Positions 1-13,803 of a stretch of 64,000 nucleotides of DNA are shown here, in pieces. A program made the position numbers and the translations under genes. The stretch lies in the NCBI GenBank assembly GCA_003260075.1, contig QLIY01000025.1, positions 124,309 through 188,308 of the forward strand, written 5' to 3'. The DNA comes from Phallusia mammillata (lineage: Eukaryota > Chordata > Ascidiacea > Phlebobranchia > Ascidiidae). The notes below the pieces were generated by a model that worked only from the letters and a program-made list of their open reading frames with translations, ran no database searches and was not told where the DNA came from. The stretch's first letter is position 1, and each line of letters opens with the position of its first letter.

Positions 1-3000
1 TTATGTCAAACCCTCAGTGATCGGAAAATCCCATTTGTCTATTCTGACACTGATGCTGACCGTGACATTGTGGCCTTGGCAAACTTGCTAGGTGCATCTG
101 TTTTGTCCAATGACAGTGACTTTTATGTCCTGGATGTCATCCATGGTTACTTGCCTTTATCTCATTTTAACTGGAAGGAGGTATGTTAAATATGGTGTTT
201 GGCTATAAAACTGTATATTGTGTTGTTTAACAGACAATACACCTCAGTATTTTAAACACACAGAAGGCCAATGGCTATAGGTCTGCCGCATGGGCAGTGG
301 GCACATATTTGTTTGTTTATTTTGTCACAGTCATTTGCATTCTTTCAGTTAAACCTTTGTTATTAGTTGCTTGAAAGTGCAAGCTGCCAATTAATGAAGT
401 GGGTATTAACAGCTTGCTTAGGTGTTATTCATGTTCCTGATTGGGTAAAGGCACCAACATAAACATATGTACATGTAGTCATGTTACCTATGATTCAGCT
501 GAAGGTTGCGTGTGGTGGGTTAACTGTTTCTCCAACTGAAAAGGCATTTGAACACATTAACCTTACATGCGCGGACATTCCAGGCCTTTGACCAATGATA
601 AGATAATACCCGATGACGAAATACCCTCGTCGTTTGGTGCCTTTGTTTTAAAACAATGCCACACACTTTTGGACAAAAACATAAGGGGGCATAAGTTACT
701 GTTGTGGTCGAACTGGCTACCAGGACACCGCAAAGCCTGTCCTTTAACACCATTTCATAGATTTACGAGCTGTGCAACGTTGCTGAACTGGCAGACGGAG
801 CGACCCAAATGCATGCTATAAATCACAATTTCGTGGGAACTGTTAATCTCAGCTACGCAGGCCAAGACTTAACACCGCGCGGAATGCGTGCTATGCCTGT
901 CCTGTTGTTAAGCTTATGGAAGCTCGACAATCGAAACTGCAGTCCTGGTAATCGTGACGAAGTTAATAGTGACGTAGCACTTATGGCAGGGTCTTCAAAA
1001 ATTTACCTATTTATTCTTTTTTTCATACCTGACATCCTATTTATTCTTTTTAACCCGCTAAAAAACTTTTGATTGAAAAAAAAATGTCCTCTCAGTTCTT
1101 TGATAAAACAGTCTGATAAAACAGTTGTGTTAATCAGTTACAGTTCGGGATACAAAACGACATTTTCTTTTCTTTGTGTGTAGCACTTCTATACAGTGGT
1201 TGATAATGAATTTATATTGGTGCAAACAGTCTTCACAAACTTCTTTTTAAAATTTTGATTGTGTGCAAGGTTTTCCACGATGAAACACAAGGACAATACA
1301 TGCATGGCTTGCGTTACCACAGGAAAGCGTTGTTATCGACATACAAGCTTGATCGAGCGATGCCAGCTTTCCTTTCTATCCTGCTGGGTTCTGACTGGTT
1401 GCCCCGGGACACGTTTTCGGTCTTCCTCAGCCAAATTACACAGGTAGGCTACCTGATATCGTGGGAATCCGAATTGCTGTCAAAGTGTTTCAACGCAGCC
1501 TGTTTGTCCGTATTACAATGTTTGCTGTCAGTTTTTGTCACCAAGCCTGACCAAGCTGACCGCAAGTTAATTTTCCGCTGTATTGTGGGCTACAATTTAC
1601 AATTTCTTTGTTCTTTTCAACAAGTAGGCCTAGTTGTTTGATATTTGCAACATTTTATTGTTGATGATTGTGCTTAATTAAACACAAATTAACTGGATTC
1701 TAAGTTAGAGAGTTGTTGATTTTGGGCTAAATATACCTGATTTTTTTTACCAGAGTGGTCCCTCCAGCAAAAAGTGTGGTGAGCTACTTAGCTGGTTGTC
1801 CAAGCAAAAAGACACAGAAGTAGTGGTCGAAAAAATAATGCGACGAATTGCAAACAGCCAGCGCGAAGCGGGGTTGGAAAGAGTAAGGTGGTGTTTATCG
1901 TTCTACAACACCCTTCCGAAAAATGATAAACTTCTCCAACGCGTAAAAGGTATAGCTGACCTTAGGTGTTTGTGTGAAGTAGTGTCACGTCTTTGTGGTA
2001 AAGTGTTTGATATATCAATTGTAGTGTCGTGGCCTTAAGTATTTTATTGTGCGCTATTCACAAACCCTTTGTCGTGAAAAACAAATTAAAATGTGCTTTG
2101 GGCTGTAGTCATTTCATGGCACATAGACAACTCCATTTGCGAGATGTAGGCTATATAGGTTGTATACAATAGTATGCAAAAAATAGACATTAACAAAATT
2201 GCCAGCGATGTAGAATAAAACGTATTCATCAAATATATCTCTGGCAATTTGGTTATTATTAAAGCTACTATTTAAGTCCGTGTCTTGTGTACCTAAAACA
2301 TAAACGAAATAAACCAAAAATGTTTTCAATATAAAAGGTTTTAGTTGATAAAAAACAAAAAACAAGAATTAAGGCTGCGCAATGAACCGTAAATTGTGTT
2401 TTTTCATGCTAAAAACTTTACACAACAAAGTAGTTCGTCAGGTCACCTATGCGTCATCCAAGCAACAAAAAAAACATCCTAAGCGGAGATAATCTAATAA
2501 CCATGATTTGCGGCTAGGTACGTTGGCGTCGAATTATTGATTAGACGTGCCTAGCCGATCTACCCAGCCCAAGGCTATGGCTTTGAAGTCCCAAAGAACG
2601 TGCCAGGTGTGTCTTACCGTGCTCGTTACGATGATATGATTTGCCTTGCAACCAGACTAGAGGTTGCATTAGCAAGTCAAAGTGTTTACGAGTCATACTG
2701 ACTGTTATTTATAAGTTAACGCTACGGCTGAATGCGAATATGACTAAATTTTTACCACAGCAGTGTGTTGGGCCATACAGGCCTACAGCCTAGTCGATTT
2801 ACTAACAAAGGTCAAAAGGTCACACATTTATCCAAAATCATTTCATGTCGTACGTAAAATCGTTTCAAACCAGACGTTATCTAAAAGGTCCAGCCTGTTT
2901 TTATTCCAACACAATGAACGTTGTTGGAAATTCAGAACTGCTGGTACCAGAGCCTTTGAATGGGTTTCGACTTTTAACTGGGTTTCGACTGAAATGGGTT

Positions 3001-6000
3001 TCGACTTTAATGTACCCTGCGCGTTAACCGGCATTTGTTGTTGATGTGTTCAAATAGCATATTTCAAAACCGCCGTGCACAGCAGTTTAAACATTAACCA
3101 TGTACTGGGCAACAGTTCCAAATTCATTATTTGTTTCTGTGTGGGGCGAAAAGGTCATGTAACGCATTGTTTCGATTTATGAGACATACCTCATAACAAA
3201 ACCACTAAGAACCACACAACAGGCTCCATAAACCTCTGGGTGTCAAGGCTGATGCCTATTCGATTCAAATTAATTTGTTTGGCGCGGCCTACATACATTT
3301 TTTGTGCTATTTATTGGTCAAAAAAATCTAAAGTTCCCAGCAAATCAAAAACATTTAGAAAGAAATTAGCTTCAACGAACAGAACGACTAAATGGCAAGG
3401 CTGGTTTGCAATATAGTTCCGGTTAAACTAAAGGTTATGGTGCGTCGTGACGGTTATGAACCTAGTTTGAACTTTCTTAGTGTGTTCAGTTGCCTATAAT
3501 AACCACACGCTGCACTGTATAGCAGATACCCTCACAGTGGTTTGGGTGGTTATACGGCCACAAAAAGAGCGAGTACAGTACTCGACTTCACATCAAACGT
3601 TTAATGGCAAATAATTGCAAGAGATTTGGCGCAAGGACATTTGTGTCAGCGACAGTCCATTTCCTTACACTGTTTACCGTGGTGTGGGTTACGGGTTGAT
3701 TACCAGTCTTTTCTTAGACACCTTTCAGCTTTTCCTTAATATAAAGTGTGTAGTATAATTTCCTGAACAACATCACGTAAAACCCGACGTTTTAAGTCGT
3801 AACATGAGACACGTGTACAATCCTAAGACTTACTAGTTAACAAACTGTGAAATATGTCGTAATGCATTATAGCGATGTAGTTTGCCTGGAGGTCGTATTA
3901 GGCATTTGGCGGTGTCCATAATTAATGATTGGTCGTATGTTAGAGCTGTCTATTTACCAGCCTCCGCACACCGCAAGGTTATGAATGTACCTGCGCCGCG
4001 TTCTTGCGTCTTCGTTGTTTACATGTTGCGCCCTGTGGCTCGATAATCTGTAGATATGTACTTTAGCTGTTAACCAGTTATTTGACTTGAGTCGATTTTT
4101 TTCTTTTCGCGTGTACCCAATACAGTGTGTAAACAGGCCAGAAATTGGAGCCCGAACCCCGAAACCCGACCGGAACCCGATTCGTTTTTGAGATGCCCGT
4201 TTAGCCCCGAAAGTTTAATTGACAGGCATATACATTAAAGCACCAGAAAAGACCAAGGCAACAAACATAATAGACAATTGGTTTTGAACAAGGCGTTTTA
4301 GGGCTGTTTAACATTAGGTCAGGTCCAGTAACTATAGCCCGTTATTTCAAAAAAACCTGAGCCCGAGCCCGGCCCGAAAGCCCGGCCCGACTTACAACTC
4401 TGACCCAATAGTCTAATCAATTACAGTAATAAACTGTATAAAGCCATGATTTAAAAAAAAACGATTGACAAAACCATTGCTCTATAAACTACAAAATCCG
4501 CAACAAGACTGTAAAAATACCACAAATACATATAGGCTTGGGTTCAAGGGGCATTTTCGCAATGCAATTACATGCATTCACTTGTCACGCGGTCGTTGCG
4601 TGATACGGACCTTTCCAATAAGAAAAGTCATGATGATTCGTTCACGCTGTAGCCGGCAGTTGTGTTAAATTTCAGATCCCTTTTTCACATTGTGTTGCTC
4701 CCATATCCGAACCAATGGATATCACTCGCACATTCGTATTGTTCTGTTGAACAAGCAGTTTAAAGGCTTTTTGAGTGGGTAAGGTAAACAACGCTACCCC
4801 GACCCCGCTCTTTGTACATTGATCGGTCCAACAGAGTGTTGTTATTAACTGTTCCGTTTGTAGTTCGCCGCTTTATGTACTGGCACAAAATGGTAATAAG
4901 ACTGGGTCAACCAACATGTCCAATTTATATTGTTGTTTTTCGTTAATTTTAAACACCTCATTTGTCAACAAAAATGTTTTTAACGCAGAACTAGTTGCTT
5001 GTTCGCTAAACACACAAACACGTTGCGATTTTCATATCTTAACTTAATTCCAGTCGCTAACATATTTAAATGACATCGCCTATGGATTTTTTAACCAGTA
5101 ATGAGAAACGTACCCGTTTTGTCACTAATGTACAAATTATTATTTAATTGCGCAAAAATAGGCGGATTTTAGGCCAAAATGTCGCGTCGATTTTTCATCG
5201 GGCATCACGCGCACATTCGATCATTTGCTGTTGGACCATGTCCAGGCCTGATGCATTGCAAGTGTCTGGTGACCAACCTGCATGACGACTTCGGTCTTGG
5301 TTGGATTCCTGGCATATCTCATAAACAGAGTTAGTTGCGCAATGTGACACGCATGAAATATTGATTGTTTCAAATGGTTAGAAACACGTGTAGTTGAATT
5401 CCGAAGAGGGTTTTGCTGTATACTGCTTTATGACGCGTTGAGCGTTTTTCAGGCATATTTTATAAACGTTAAAAACCGCTGCTGTAACAAAACAGTAGAT
5501 TTGTATTGGCGGGCCAGCTTTTCGTGGTTGCAAATAACCCTGCGATACCAATCAACCTTTACGACCTGTTGCATCATCTTACCGTTGACACGCGTTTTGC
5601 GGAAATATTACCACGCGTAACAACAGCCTGTAAGGCAAAAAGAGTTTTTAGGCAGAATCAAGTGGCAAACGGGTACGCCAGCAACATGCGTGTATGTCGC
5701 CTACTATTACATCCGGGACCAAAGCTGAGAGTAATGCTTCAAACAAGATAAATCCTAAAAAAGAAGAACAAAATTCGTACCCGTTTGGCAGATAGTTCTG
5801 CGTAAAAACTCCTTTCGCCTTGCATCCTACGTGGTATTAAATCAACCTATTTTATTGAAGAATCGTTTTGAGGAAATAATATTACCCAGGCGGCTTTCAA
5901 TCCACGCATTTTGTGTTATGTTATGCCACATATTCAACAACGCCCTTTGTGTTCTGTTCACAGAGCAATGCGACACACCAATGCACCTGAATACGGCGTT

Positions 6001-9000
6001 CAAGGTTAGTAACACATCACGATTCATTTGTCCAGCGTCAGAGCGCGGCGTCGTCGTAGCCGGCCGGTTTTATTTATAGTTAGCTACAATTCAAGACACT
6101 GTTGGTTTTAAAGGAGGGGACGCCGGACGCCGGATGGCACAACAACGAACAATGCGACGGAAAGGGGCACACCCGGTCTTCGGAACTGAACGAATTGATC
6201 GCGTAAGTGGGGTTGAATAGAATAGACCGCGCTTGGGTGTGTAAGAGAATGGCCCTTGCCACGGGGTCAGCAATGTTGCCCTAGATTTGCCATATTCCAG
6301 GTCATCGCTTTAACATATATTGAGCTTTTACGGGGCAACTGAACATAGTTGACCGGTGTTTCAACTGTTAAAGGTTTCGACCGTGTGCATTTATCTGCAC
6401 GTTTTTTCGCGTGGATCAATTTGGCAACTGGTCTACTTATCTGTCACGTGTAAGGTTCAGGATATCCAATAAACATTAGCACGGCGCGTTTTATAACTGA
6501 CATTTTCCCTATCACCGTTAGTACGAACAACACCATCACACCAAAACTCGCAGATTTTCAAATGAACTTTGATCTATTGGGAATGCGTATTGCATTGAGC
6601 CACAATTATACGAATTGTTTTATGACGTTAAAATTGCAACACTCTTAAAACGTCAGTGAATCGGTTTGAACGAGCAAAAAGTTACGTGCTCATGTAAACG
6701 CGTGGTTGACCGAGTACTAAGTACGCAATTGCGACTGAACGGTTACGTGGAACACCAGTTACCTTGCAAGCTGCCACATGATTTAAGTTAATCATGATTG
6801 GCGCTTAACGTAAGTTGACGCAATGTTCAACAATGAACGGAAATATTGTTACGTTGCTTTGAATCTATACAAAAGTATTGGCCTCAAATTGCCGGAAAGA
6901 TTACTTTTCTCATAACCCCAAACCTCGGACATACGCTACCAGCAGTTGCGAAAATGGAACAATTAAGATTTGGTTGATTCAATAACTTCCTATCACGACG
7001 TTGTTGTATGCTATGTGCAGGAAGTTACCAGTGATAACCCTGCAACTCCGCTACAGACATGTATGCGTGTGTGACTAATTAACCGGCGTTTAAGGCGTGG
7101 CTTGTTTTGATTATTATATACCAGCGAGTCACATAAAGATTTTGTTGCATTGGCCCGAACATGTAGTTTTCTGCGAATAAACGAATAAGTATAAACAGTT
7201 TGTGGTGTTTTTTTAACACGCAAAGTTGCTAGAATTGTAAAAAGGGCATTTTGACACAGCGTACTCGAAATAACCAAGTTTTTTTTACAAATACGTACAA
7301 ACTTTGAATTAATTGACAAGTGATATCTACAATATTAACTTATATGTCCAAATTTTAATTGGTATTACGCTTGCTTCCGTTTCGTGCTTCGAACAACGAG
7401 ATTTTGGACTGGAGCAACTTTTGACCATAGCTTTTTTGCTATACAACTCAAGTCCCAGCCGTAAGGTTTCATATTTCACTACAAGCTTTGAAGTTGTACG
7501 TTTCCCCCCTGTGGGAAGCTATGAGCTTTAACATTGCAATTAAATCCAACTAAAAGCACCATTACACAGAAGTGATTGTCGACCGCATCGTAATTTTTTC
7601 CGCTTCTGTGGGTTTGTTTTCTCCAGCGCGAATCGCGTGGTATATAGTCTTGAGTTTAACGACGTTTTTCGTTTTGTTTACGACAAATTGTGGTCGCCGC
7701 GCTTTAACATCTCTAGTTTATGATTGAAAAACCGTCACGTGTGTATAAAGTCGCGCGTCATCGTAATCTGCCGTCACGAGTTAAAATCACGTGAGCAGCT
7801 AAAAAAAACACGATTTTACACAATAAATTCCAATGCAGTTTTTAAAGATACAAGTCAACATTTGGGCGTAAAACATCACAACGTTTCGACAGTTTATTTT
7901 GTCAGCGTCAGGTGAAATAAAAAGCCATGCAGTGCGTTCCCCAAATTTGTGGTGTTTCAAGCTCTAATCTAGTATTACTAATCCGCTTTGTATACACTGA
8001 TCCAAGGAGTAAAATTCCAGCTGATGTAACTTAAACGTTGAAGTATTGAGGCAAGCTGATTTGAATATAGCCCAGCCGTCATATGTTTACCAGACCAGTC
8101 AGCCACTAATCTGCCGCAGAAGGTTGGGGGGGGGGATTAATCGTTGAAGTAGTGAGGCAAGCTGATTTGAATATAGCCCAGCTGTCATATGTTTACCAGA
8201 CCAGTCAGCCACTAATCTGCCGCAGAAGGTTATTTTTGACTGTCTGTGAACGTGTACGGTTTGTGGATATCCGCGACGACGATTTGTGGGAATTTTTCGG
8301 AATTGCGATTAAATATTGCGGGGCCATGATGTGCTAGACTTTACTTTATAAATTAAAGTGGTTCCCAACCTTTTTCGACGAATTCCTCCCTTTACAATTC
8401 AATGCATTTTCATTCCTCCCTGATATACTACATGGTAGGCCTAAACCATTAAAATATATGTTTTTCTGTTCCTATGTTCAACGGTTGGTGAAACCCTCTG
8501 CCATAAATATCAGCCAGTAAAAAGTTTTGATGCATGTGACGTGTTCGCTACGTTTGTGAAGAGTCAACAAGGGAAATCCCCGTTTTAACTTCGCCGAAAT
8601 AATCAGGCGGACTTAACCAAGCAGAATAATTCGATGGAAAATCCAGTTTCCCACAGATCGAAAATTTGTTGCAAGTGGGGAAATTTGGTGACTCGCGCGG
8701 CATGTATGCGTGGCACGTGATTGACGTCACTAATTCGCGAACTTTTGTAGTTACCGAATTCGAAAGCATTGTTTTGGTTGTCACAATGGTCGTTTGGGCT
8801 TTCGGCTAATTGTCTTCTTGCCTCGTGAATAATTAACGCACTGTTGTAAACATCGTGACCGGCAAATTTCTAAATACATTTATCACTTAAAAGGTTTACA
8901 AACGACCACAAGCAATCAGTTTCTCCTAATGTCGACTTCATAATTTAAGGTCTTACCGCCTCTTTAGTTCGTATTAGACAGGAATTTTAAACTCTTTCAA

Positions 9001-12000
9001 GTAAACATTTAACTGAGGTTTGCCCACGTACATCGTTGTCGCAACGTCGAAGACAATTACGGTTGTATTTGCACCCATCACACCTCACAGTTGACAGGGA
9101 AACAACTGGCTGTCAAAATTGCCAGGAACTTTACATCATTAAACATAAAAACACGCCTAGGGTGGTCGAACCCATTTTAGCGGCTAATGTTTACAGTATT
9201 TAGCAAGGGTGGGAACCAGAAACGGCGTTTCATCGGCGACTCTATGATTTGCGACTTGGTAAACTGACACCACTTGTTTCTCCTCCGTTACGGCGTGAAT
9301 TTGGAGCAAACCTTTATTGGTTTTCGAGCGTAGATTAGGTTGCTATCTACCTTGTCCGAAAAATTACTGCAAACTTTCCATTTCGGTCCTGAACTTTCTC
9401 TTTTTGTGTAGAAAGGTTGCTGTTTGTTAGAATGAACATTAGCTGCGGTTTGTAAAGTGTGAAGTGTTAGAATTTTTAAAAAGCGATTTGCCAAATACCT
9501 AAACTATTATAGGCAAACGCTCATGCCAACTATTTGGGTCTATAGATTTCGCATAAAATTTAATTAGAACAAAATAAGGCTAATGTAATGTTTGTCTCAT
9601 AGATCTAAAATTTGGAACTTTGCCAGTATTTTCTTCAGTCGTGCGGTTCATTTGTGGTTGTTCTGGGTGGCCTGAACTTGCGCGTGACGGCCGGTCACGG
9701 CTCATTGAACACAAGGCATTTCCTCGACGAATAATGAGCAGATGCCGTGCCAGACCGGTTGAATAAAATTTGATGCGCATTTCATTCAAACATAAAATTG
9801 CTAGCTTGAGGATTATTTCGAATTCATGCCAGTTGTTATTTTTTGTCACCAACGCTAGTTTTGTCGACATGAACTACGATGCATCCCATAAAAGCAGTTT
9901 AATCACATTTACGGTTAAAATTTCAATCAAAACCCAGCCGTGTCATCTGTTAAAATACCATTATGCCTCACGCGACCAGTTTTCACGAAATATGACGGAA
10001 GTGTGTAATTTTTTGTCAGTCTATAAAAAAATTGCTCATGAATACCCTGTCGTACTATACAACATCCTAATATTTGAGCGGTATTACGTGGATGTCTAAA
10101 TAACGAAAAACCCAGTCAAAAATTGAAATAAAAGTCATTTAATTGCTCGGGCTATTTTTAACAGAATTGACTCGCGTTTTAGCACTGTTTTGCATTTTGC
10201 TATTTTATTTTAAAGCGATGAGTTTCCAAAATTTGATATCCGGTATTAATTGGCTGTGAACATATTTTGGGTGATGCTTCATATTTTCATTGACAATTTG
10301 CACGTTATTCACTGTTAATAATATTTTCACTATAAACGAAATTGAAACCGTATATGGCTTGCCGATTGTTAGCTTAATAGATTGAAATATGTAAGTAAAT
10401 ACTTGGTTTTGTAAAACCGGTCTGTGACAAATAGAAACCAATTTATGTTTTCGTTATGAGCAAATAAACGTATGATACCAAAAAATCCCAATCCGTTTGC
10501 TTACAGGGCCGCCATGTCATGCCTTGTATAGACCTACGCGATCAGTTTGGTAATGTGTTCCATAAATTATACAATAATAGAAAACAATGCGGTATCGCAT
10601 GTCACGGCAAGTGTTACGTCAAAGTGTTAATTTAACGGGACGTCACGAATGTCTGACAAAAACAACCACTGTAGTATACGCACCGCACTCTCTTGGCTTG
10701 TGCACCGTGCATGATATAAACTGTAAAGCATTTATCATAGTTTCATTGTAGTTCACAATTTCGACTTGTGACGAAATACTGATGTTATAAGGCAGTGATT
10801 TTCAAACTGTTTGCTGTGAGAGATTTCTAAGTGTGTCGGGGGGTAAATACAGTATATATAATCTAAATGTGGGTGTTATAGAGGTGTTAGCAACTTAATA
10901 TGGGTATTTTCGGACAATGCCAATCTCCTGTACAGTTTTCCCATTTCGTTATCTTAAATACGAATTATTCTTACTTTAATTAATACAATTTTTGGACACA
11001 TCACTTCGTACAAAATAAGCAACAACAAATTGAACTTTACATTTCTACCAACGGAGAGCGTTTGACGTATATGTACATCCTTTACTTTACACGTTTTTGC
11101 ATCCGTGCCCCACGCTCGACCCTGTTGCTTATCGGAAACAAACTAACAAACATTAGGTTGCTACACAACAACTATCGTCGCTCCAGCCGATTTACACCGT
11201 TCCTTACAGCCCATGACGTCACTGGGGGTCGGCTACGGTATTTCCAGGGAAGAGCTTAACACATAATCGCTTACATAGCAAACTTATGCGGAAATACCTA
11301 CTCTACAGTAGGGTTGTTTTTGAATGAAATTCACATGCTCTTAAAGCTGCAAAACTATGCTCCTGAGAGGAATACAGCTAAAAACTGGGCGCCCGAACTT
11401 TTCTCCTTGTTGGGTTTTGCTGCGGTGGCACAAGTCGTGTATTAAGAAATAGCACATTCATAAACAACTGACGAAGAAGCGCTATCTTAGTTCCTGATAA
11501 TGGTTACAGATAGGCAAATTAAGTCCACACGGCTACGTGCAGTGGTGAGATTTAGCCGGTTCGCACCGCTTTTATAAAACCGTCCCACGAAATTTAATGA
11601 GATCAGCGAACCGGTTAGCATTACTGGTTACTGTCAATGGACTTTATAACAGAGCCGACTGAAAAAATGACTTTTGTGATAGAACCGGCTGACAAAAAAT
11701 TTGAATCCCAGAAAAATATGACTTTTGTGATAAAACCCAAAAAAATTGAATCCCACCACTGGTTACGTGTAAGTTTCTCGTTCCGTTGGCGATATTGGCA
11801 AATGTTGTGAACAATGCGTGCTTATGAGAATGACCGACGCGATTAACGTTTTTTAGGCCATTTGACGTTTACTACATCACATGTTTTTGGTTTCAATTCA
11901 GGTTGATCCTAAGAGACGTAAATTCCCTTTCGCTACTTTTCGTGGTAGTTTGACATTTCGTTAAAAGTGCAGTGACGGCAAACCAACAAACCCAGAGATT

Positions 12001-13803
12001 GTTTGGCGATAGATTGTTGAGTTTCAATTTCAAAGCATCCCAACCCACCAACGCACTTTTCAGTTTGTAGGTTTACGCAAAAGCGGTTAAAGTATATGTT
12101 AGGTTCAAACCCCGTTCTATTTCTGAATCGAATGAGTCACATATCTCGGTTTGGTGTACGTGTGTTTAACCTTTACGAAAAGTCAAGATTAGTTTCTGCT
12201 GTCGACTTTAAATGTCCCATAAGAAAGGTGAATGTGAGACACCGACAAAACGTCAATAAAACCGCGTGTTTTTTTTCAATTATTATTGCTAAGAAGACTG
12301 GAGCCTTCATGTTTTAGAAAAAAATCAGAATTGTTTGTCAAAACTGGGGTAATAAATTTTGCTACAAATGTTTACAGAAAAGAAGGTCTTCCCACATTCG
12401 TCGCAAGTGTTGTGACCAACAACGGAAAAGTGCCACTTCCAGTTTTTCTCAGCAAACCATACAAGCCGTCGGCGCATGCGCAGTGCACGAAAGCTCGCCG
12501 CGCCCTGTATCGCATGCTTCAAATCAGAAACATTTTACAAAATGACGTCACAGTCGTGGAATTCGATCGCGTGGGAGTGGATTACCACCAAAGCGCCGTG
12601 CTAAAATCCACAGATCTGCGGTTGTCGCCCTGCCCTTGTTACGCCATTACATCATCATTTGATGACGTCACAGATGAGTGGCGTCGCCAGTACTTGTTGG
12701 AAAGCCTGTTGGGGTGCAAGACTGAAAGTTTGGAGCTCCACGTAGCTTTCGGTCACACGATCAATAATCTACGTAAAATCGATGAAAAGTTCTCAGCGCG
12801 ATTTGAGGTAATGTGGATGAGCACTGTGGCGTGGATGAGAGCTGGACTGCCATTAGCTTTGGCGATTTCTTTAATTCTGGTGCTCGTTTATGGGGTGCTG
12901 GAGAACGCTAATTCGAGCGATTTACTTCTTTCTGCATTAGATGCTAACGATTCTGACGATTTTAGTCACGTGGACACATTAAGCCAATGGCAGTGCTGGA
13001 TGCAAATCGCCATCGCCTTAAACTGTTTGCTGGGATTTCCCATGTGTAGGACGACCTTCGGGGTGTTTGATTGCTCTAGTGTTGCGGCCATCTATAATCA
13101 GGTGAATTCGTGGAGAAGAAACAGGTTGATATCAGAAGGTAAGCGAACAATTTTGTAGTGTTTTGTGGCACTTGAATTTTTTAATCTTTCTGTGACAGTT
13201 CTGTAAAGCTTACAAAAAACATTATGGTGCGATGACGACTATTAAGTTAGGACTACGTTTTCAAGAAATGATAAATTTGCTGAACTACTAAATCATACTT
13301 CAAGTTTTATTATAGCACTATAGCTTACGTAACCAGAACGGCTTTGATCTAAAAAACGCGGTCTAAAAATAGCAAACAGTTTCCAAATCGCCTAACCTTT
13401 TTGTCGGCATATTCTTCGCTGTGTTTACTCCACCGGATAAATGAGATTTACTTTCCTGAAATTTCAATCTGAAGGTAAACAAACCGGGTGTAAACCTGAA
13501 AGCATCCGCCCCGCCCGATCCCACGATATCTCTATTCTCATAATTTGAATCAACACTTTTCCATTGTTACCCAACGACGTCGAATGGCTTGCGTGGCGCC
13601 CGTACCGGGGCAACGACCTCGTAGCAACACTGTCCACGTTAAGCATTAACGTTGCCCAGCACATATCACATAGACGGAAAGGGCAACATTTTCGACGATA
13701 AAACCTCTGTTTGTTTTTTCCAGTTGACCGCCGCCTCGCATTGCTGCCCAGGACTCGAAAGATTGTTCAGCTGCTCATTGGCGCCATCGAGCAGCAGATG
13801 TGA
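1..13803 (+). CDS. ASTE1: Asteroid homolog 1 (ASTE1)-like XPG/FEN-fold protein, 5'-truncated
   Basis: Asteroid proteins have a FEN1/XPG-type nuclease fold; their biochemical role is poorly defined. Visible coding exons: 1-180 (starts upstream of the window), 1270-1443, 1754-1942, about 12304-13138 and 13724-13803 (stop TGA 13801-13803). Phases agree at the first two junctions and at the last (a split Val codon). Exon 1 encodes the XPG-I-like stretch with DTDADRDI and SNDSDFYVLD; the acidic residues are the metal-binding type. The next exons carry a LLGSDWLP helix and a LLSWLSKQ segment. The long 3' exon and the last exon align with the asteroid C-terminus (GLPTFV, WQCWMQIAIALN), by recalled family sequence. 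The acceptor near 12304 is weak. Using it keeps phase 0 with exon 3 and gives a family-like spacing, so no exon need be missing, but a small one in the long intron is not excluded. Convergent with KDSR. Confidence 0.82.
8034..8231. repeat. Direct duplication of about 91 bp joined by G10
   Basis: Left copy about 8034-8124 and right copy 8141-8231 are nearly identical (gttgaagta through ccgcagaaggtt). Exactly ten G lie between them at 8126-8135. Copies differ by only a few substitutions, as expected of alleles or of two reads of one locus. Probably an assembly join rather than a biological tandem repeat. Confidence 0.8.
11540..11761. mobile_element. hAT-type MITE, family with CAGTGGTG ends
   Basis: Non-autonomous element of 222 bp. 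It starts CAGTGGTG and ends CACCACTG. The 8-bp flanks are gctacgtg (11532-11539) and gttacgtg (11762-11769), a target-site duplication with one mismatch. The interior repeats the phrase 'acttttgtga' and carries 'gcgaaccggt'. It shares sequence, partly inverted, with the element at 24295-24473, so the two belong to one family. Confidence 0.8.

Larger units (their letters stand above)
1943..12303 (+). other. Very long ASTE1 intron, no gene recognised
   Basis: About 10.4 kb between the third and fourth visible ASTE1 exons. The open frames here are short and show no family I recognise. Recognisable contents are a G10-joined duplication (8034-8231), a hAT-type MITE (11540-11761), hAT-like single ends near 8352 and 10796, and a stretch rich in CCCGA-type words (4140-4400) that looks like an old repeat. 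I see nothing else I can support. Confidence 0.5.

Noticed and set aside
2570-2611. Possible small ASTE1 exon ending cag|gtgtgt
   Set aside because: The donor looks fair but the encoded peptide does not resemble the family and no convincing acceptor precedes it.
5506-5751. 81-aa frame inside the ASTE1 intron
   Set aside because: No conserved motif, no good match to the ASTE1 segment expected here, and length is within chance for this composition.
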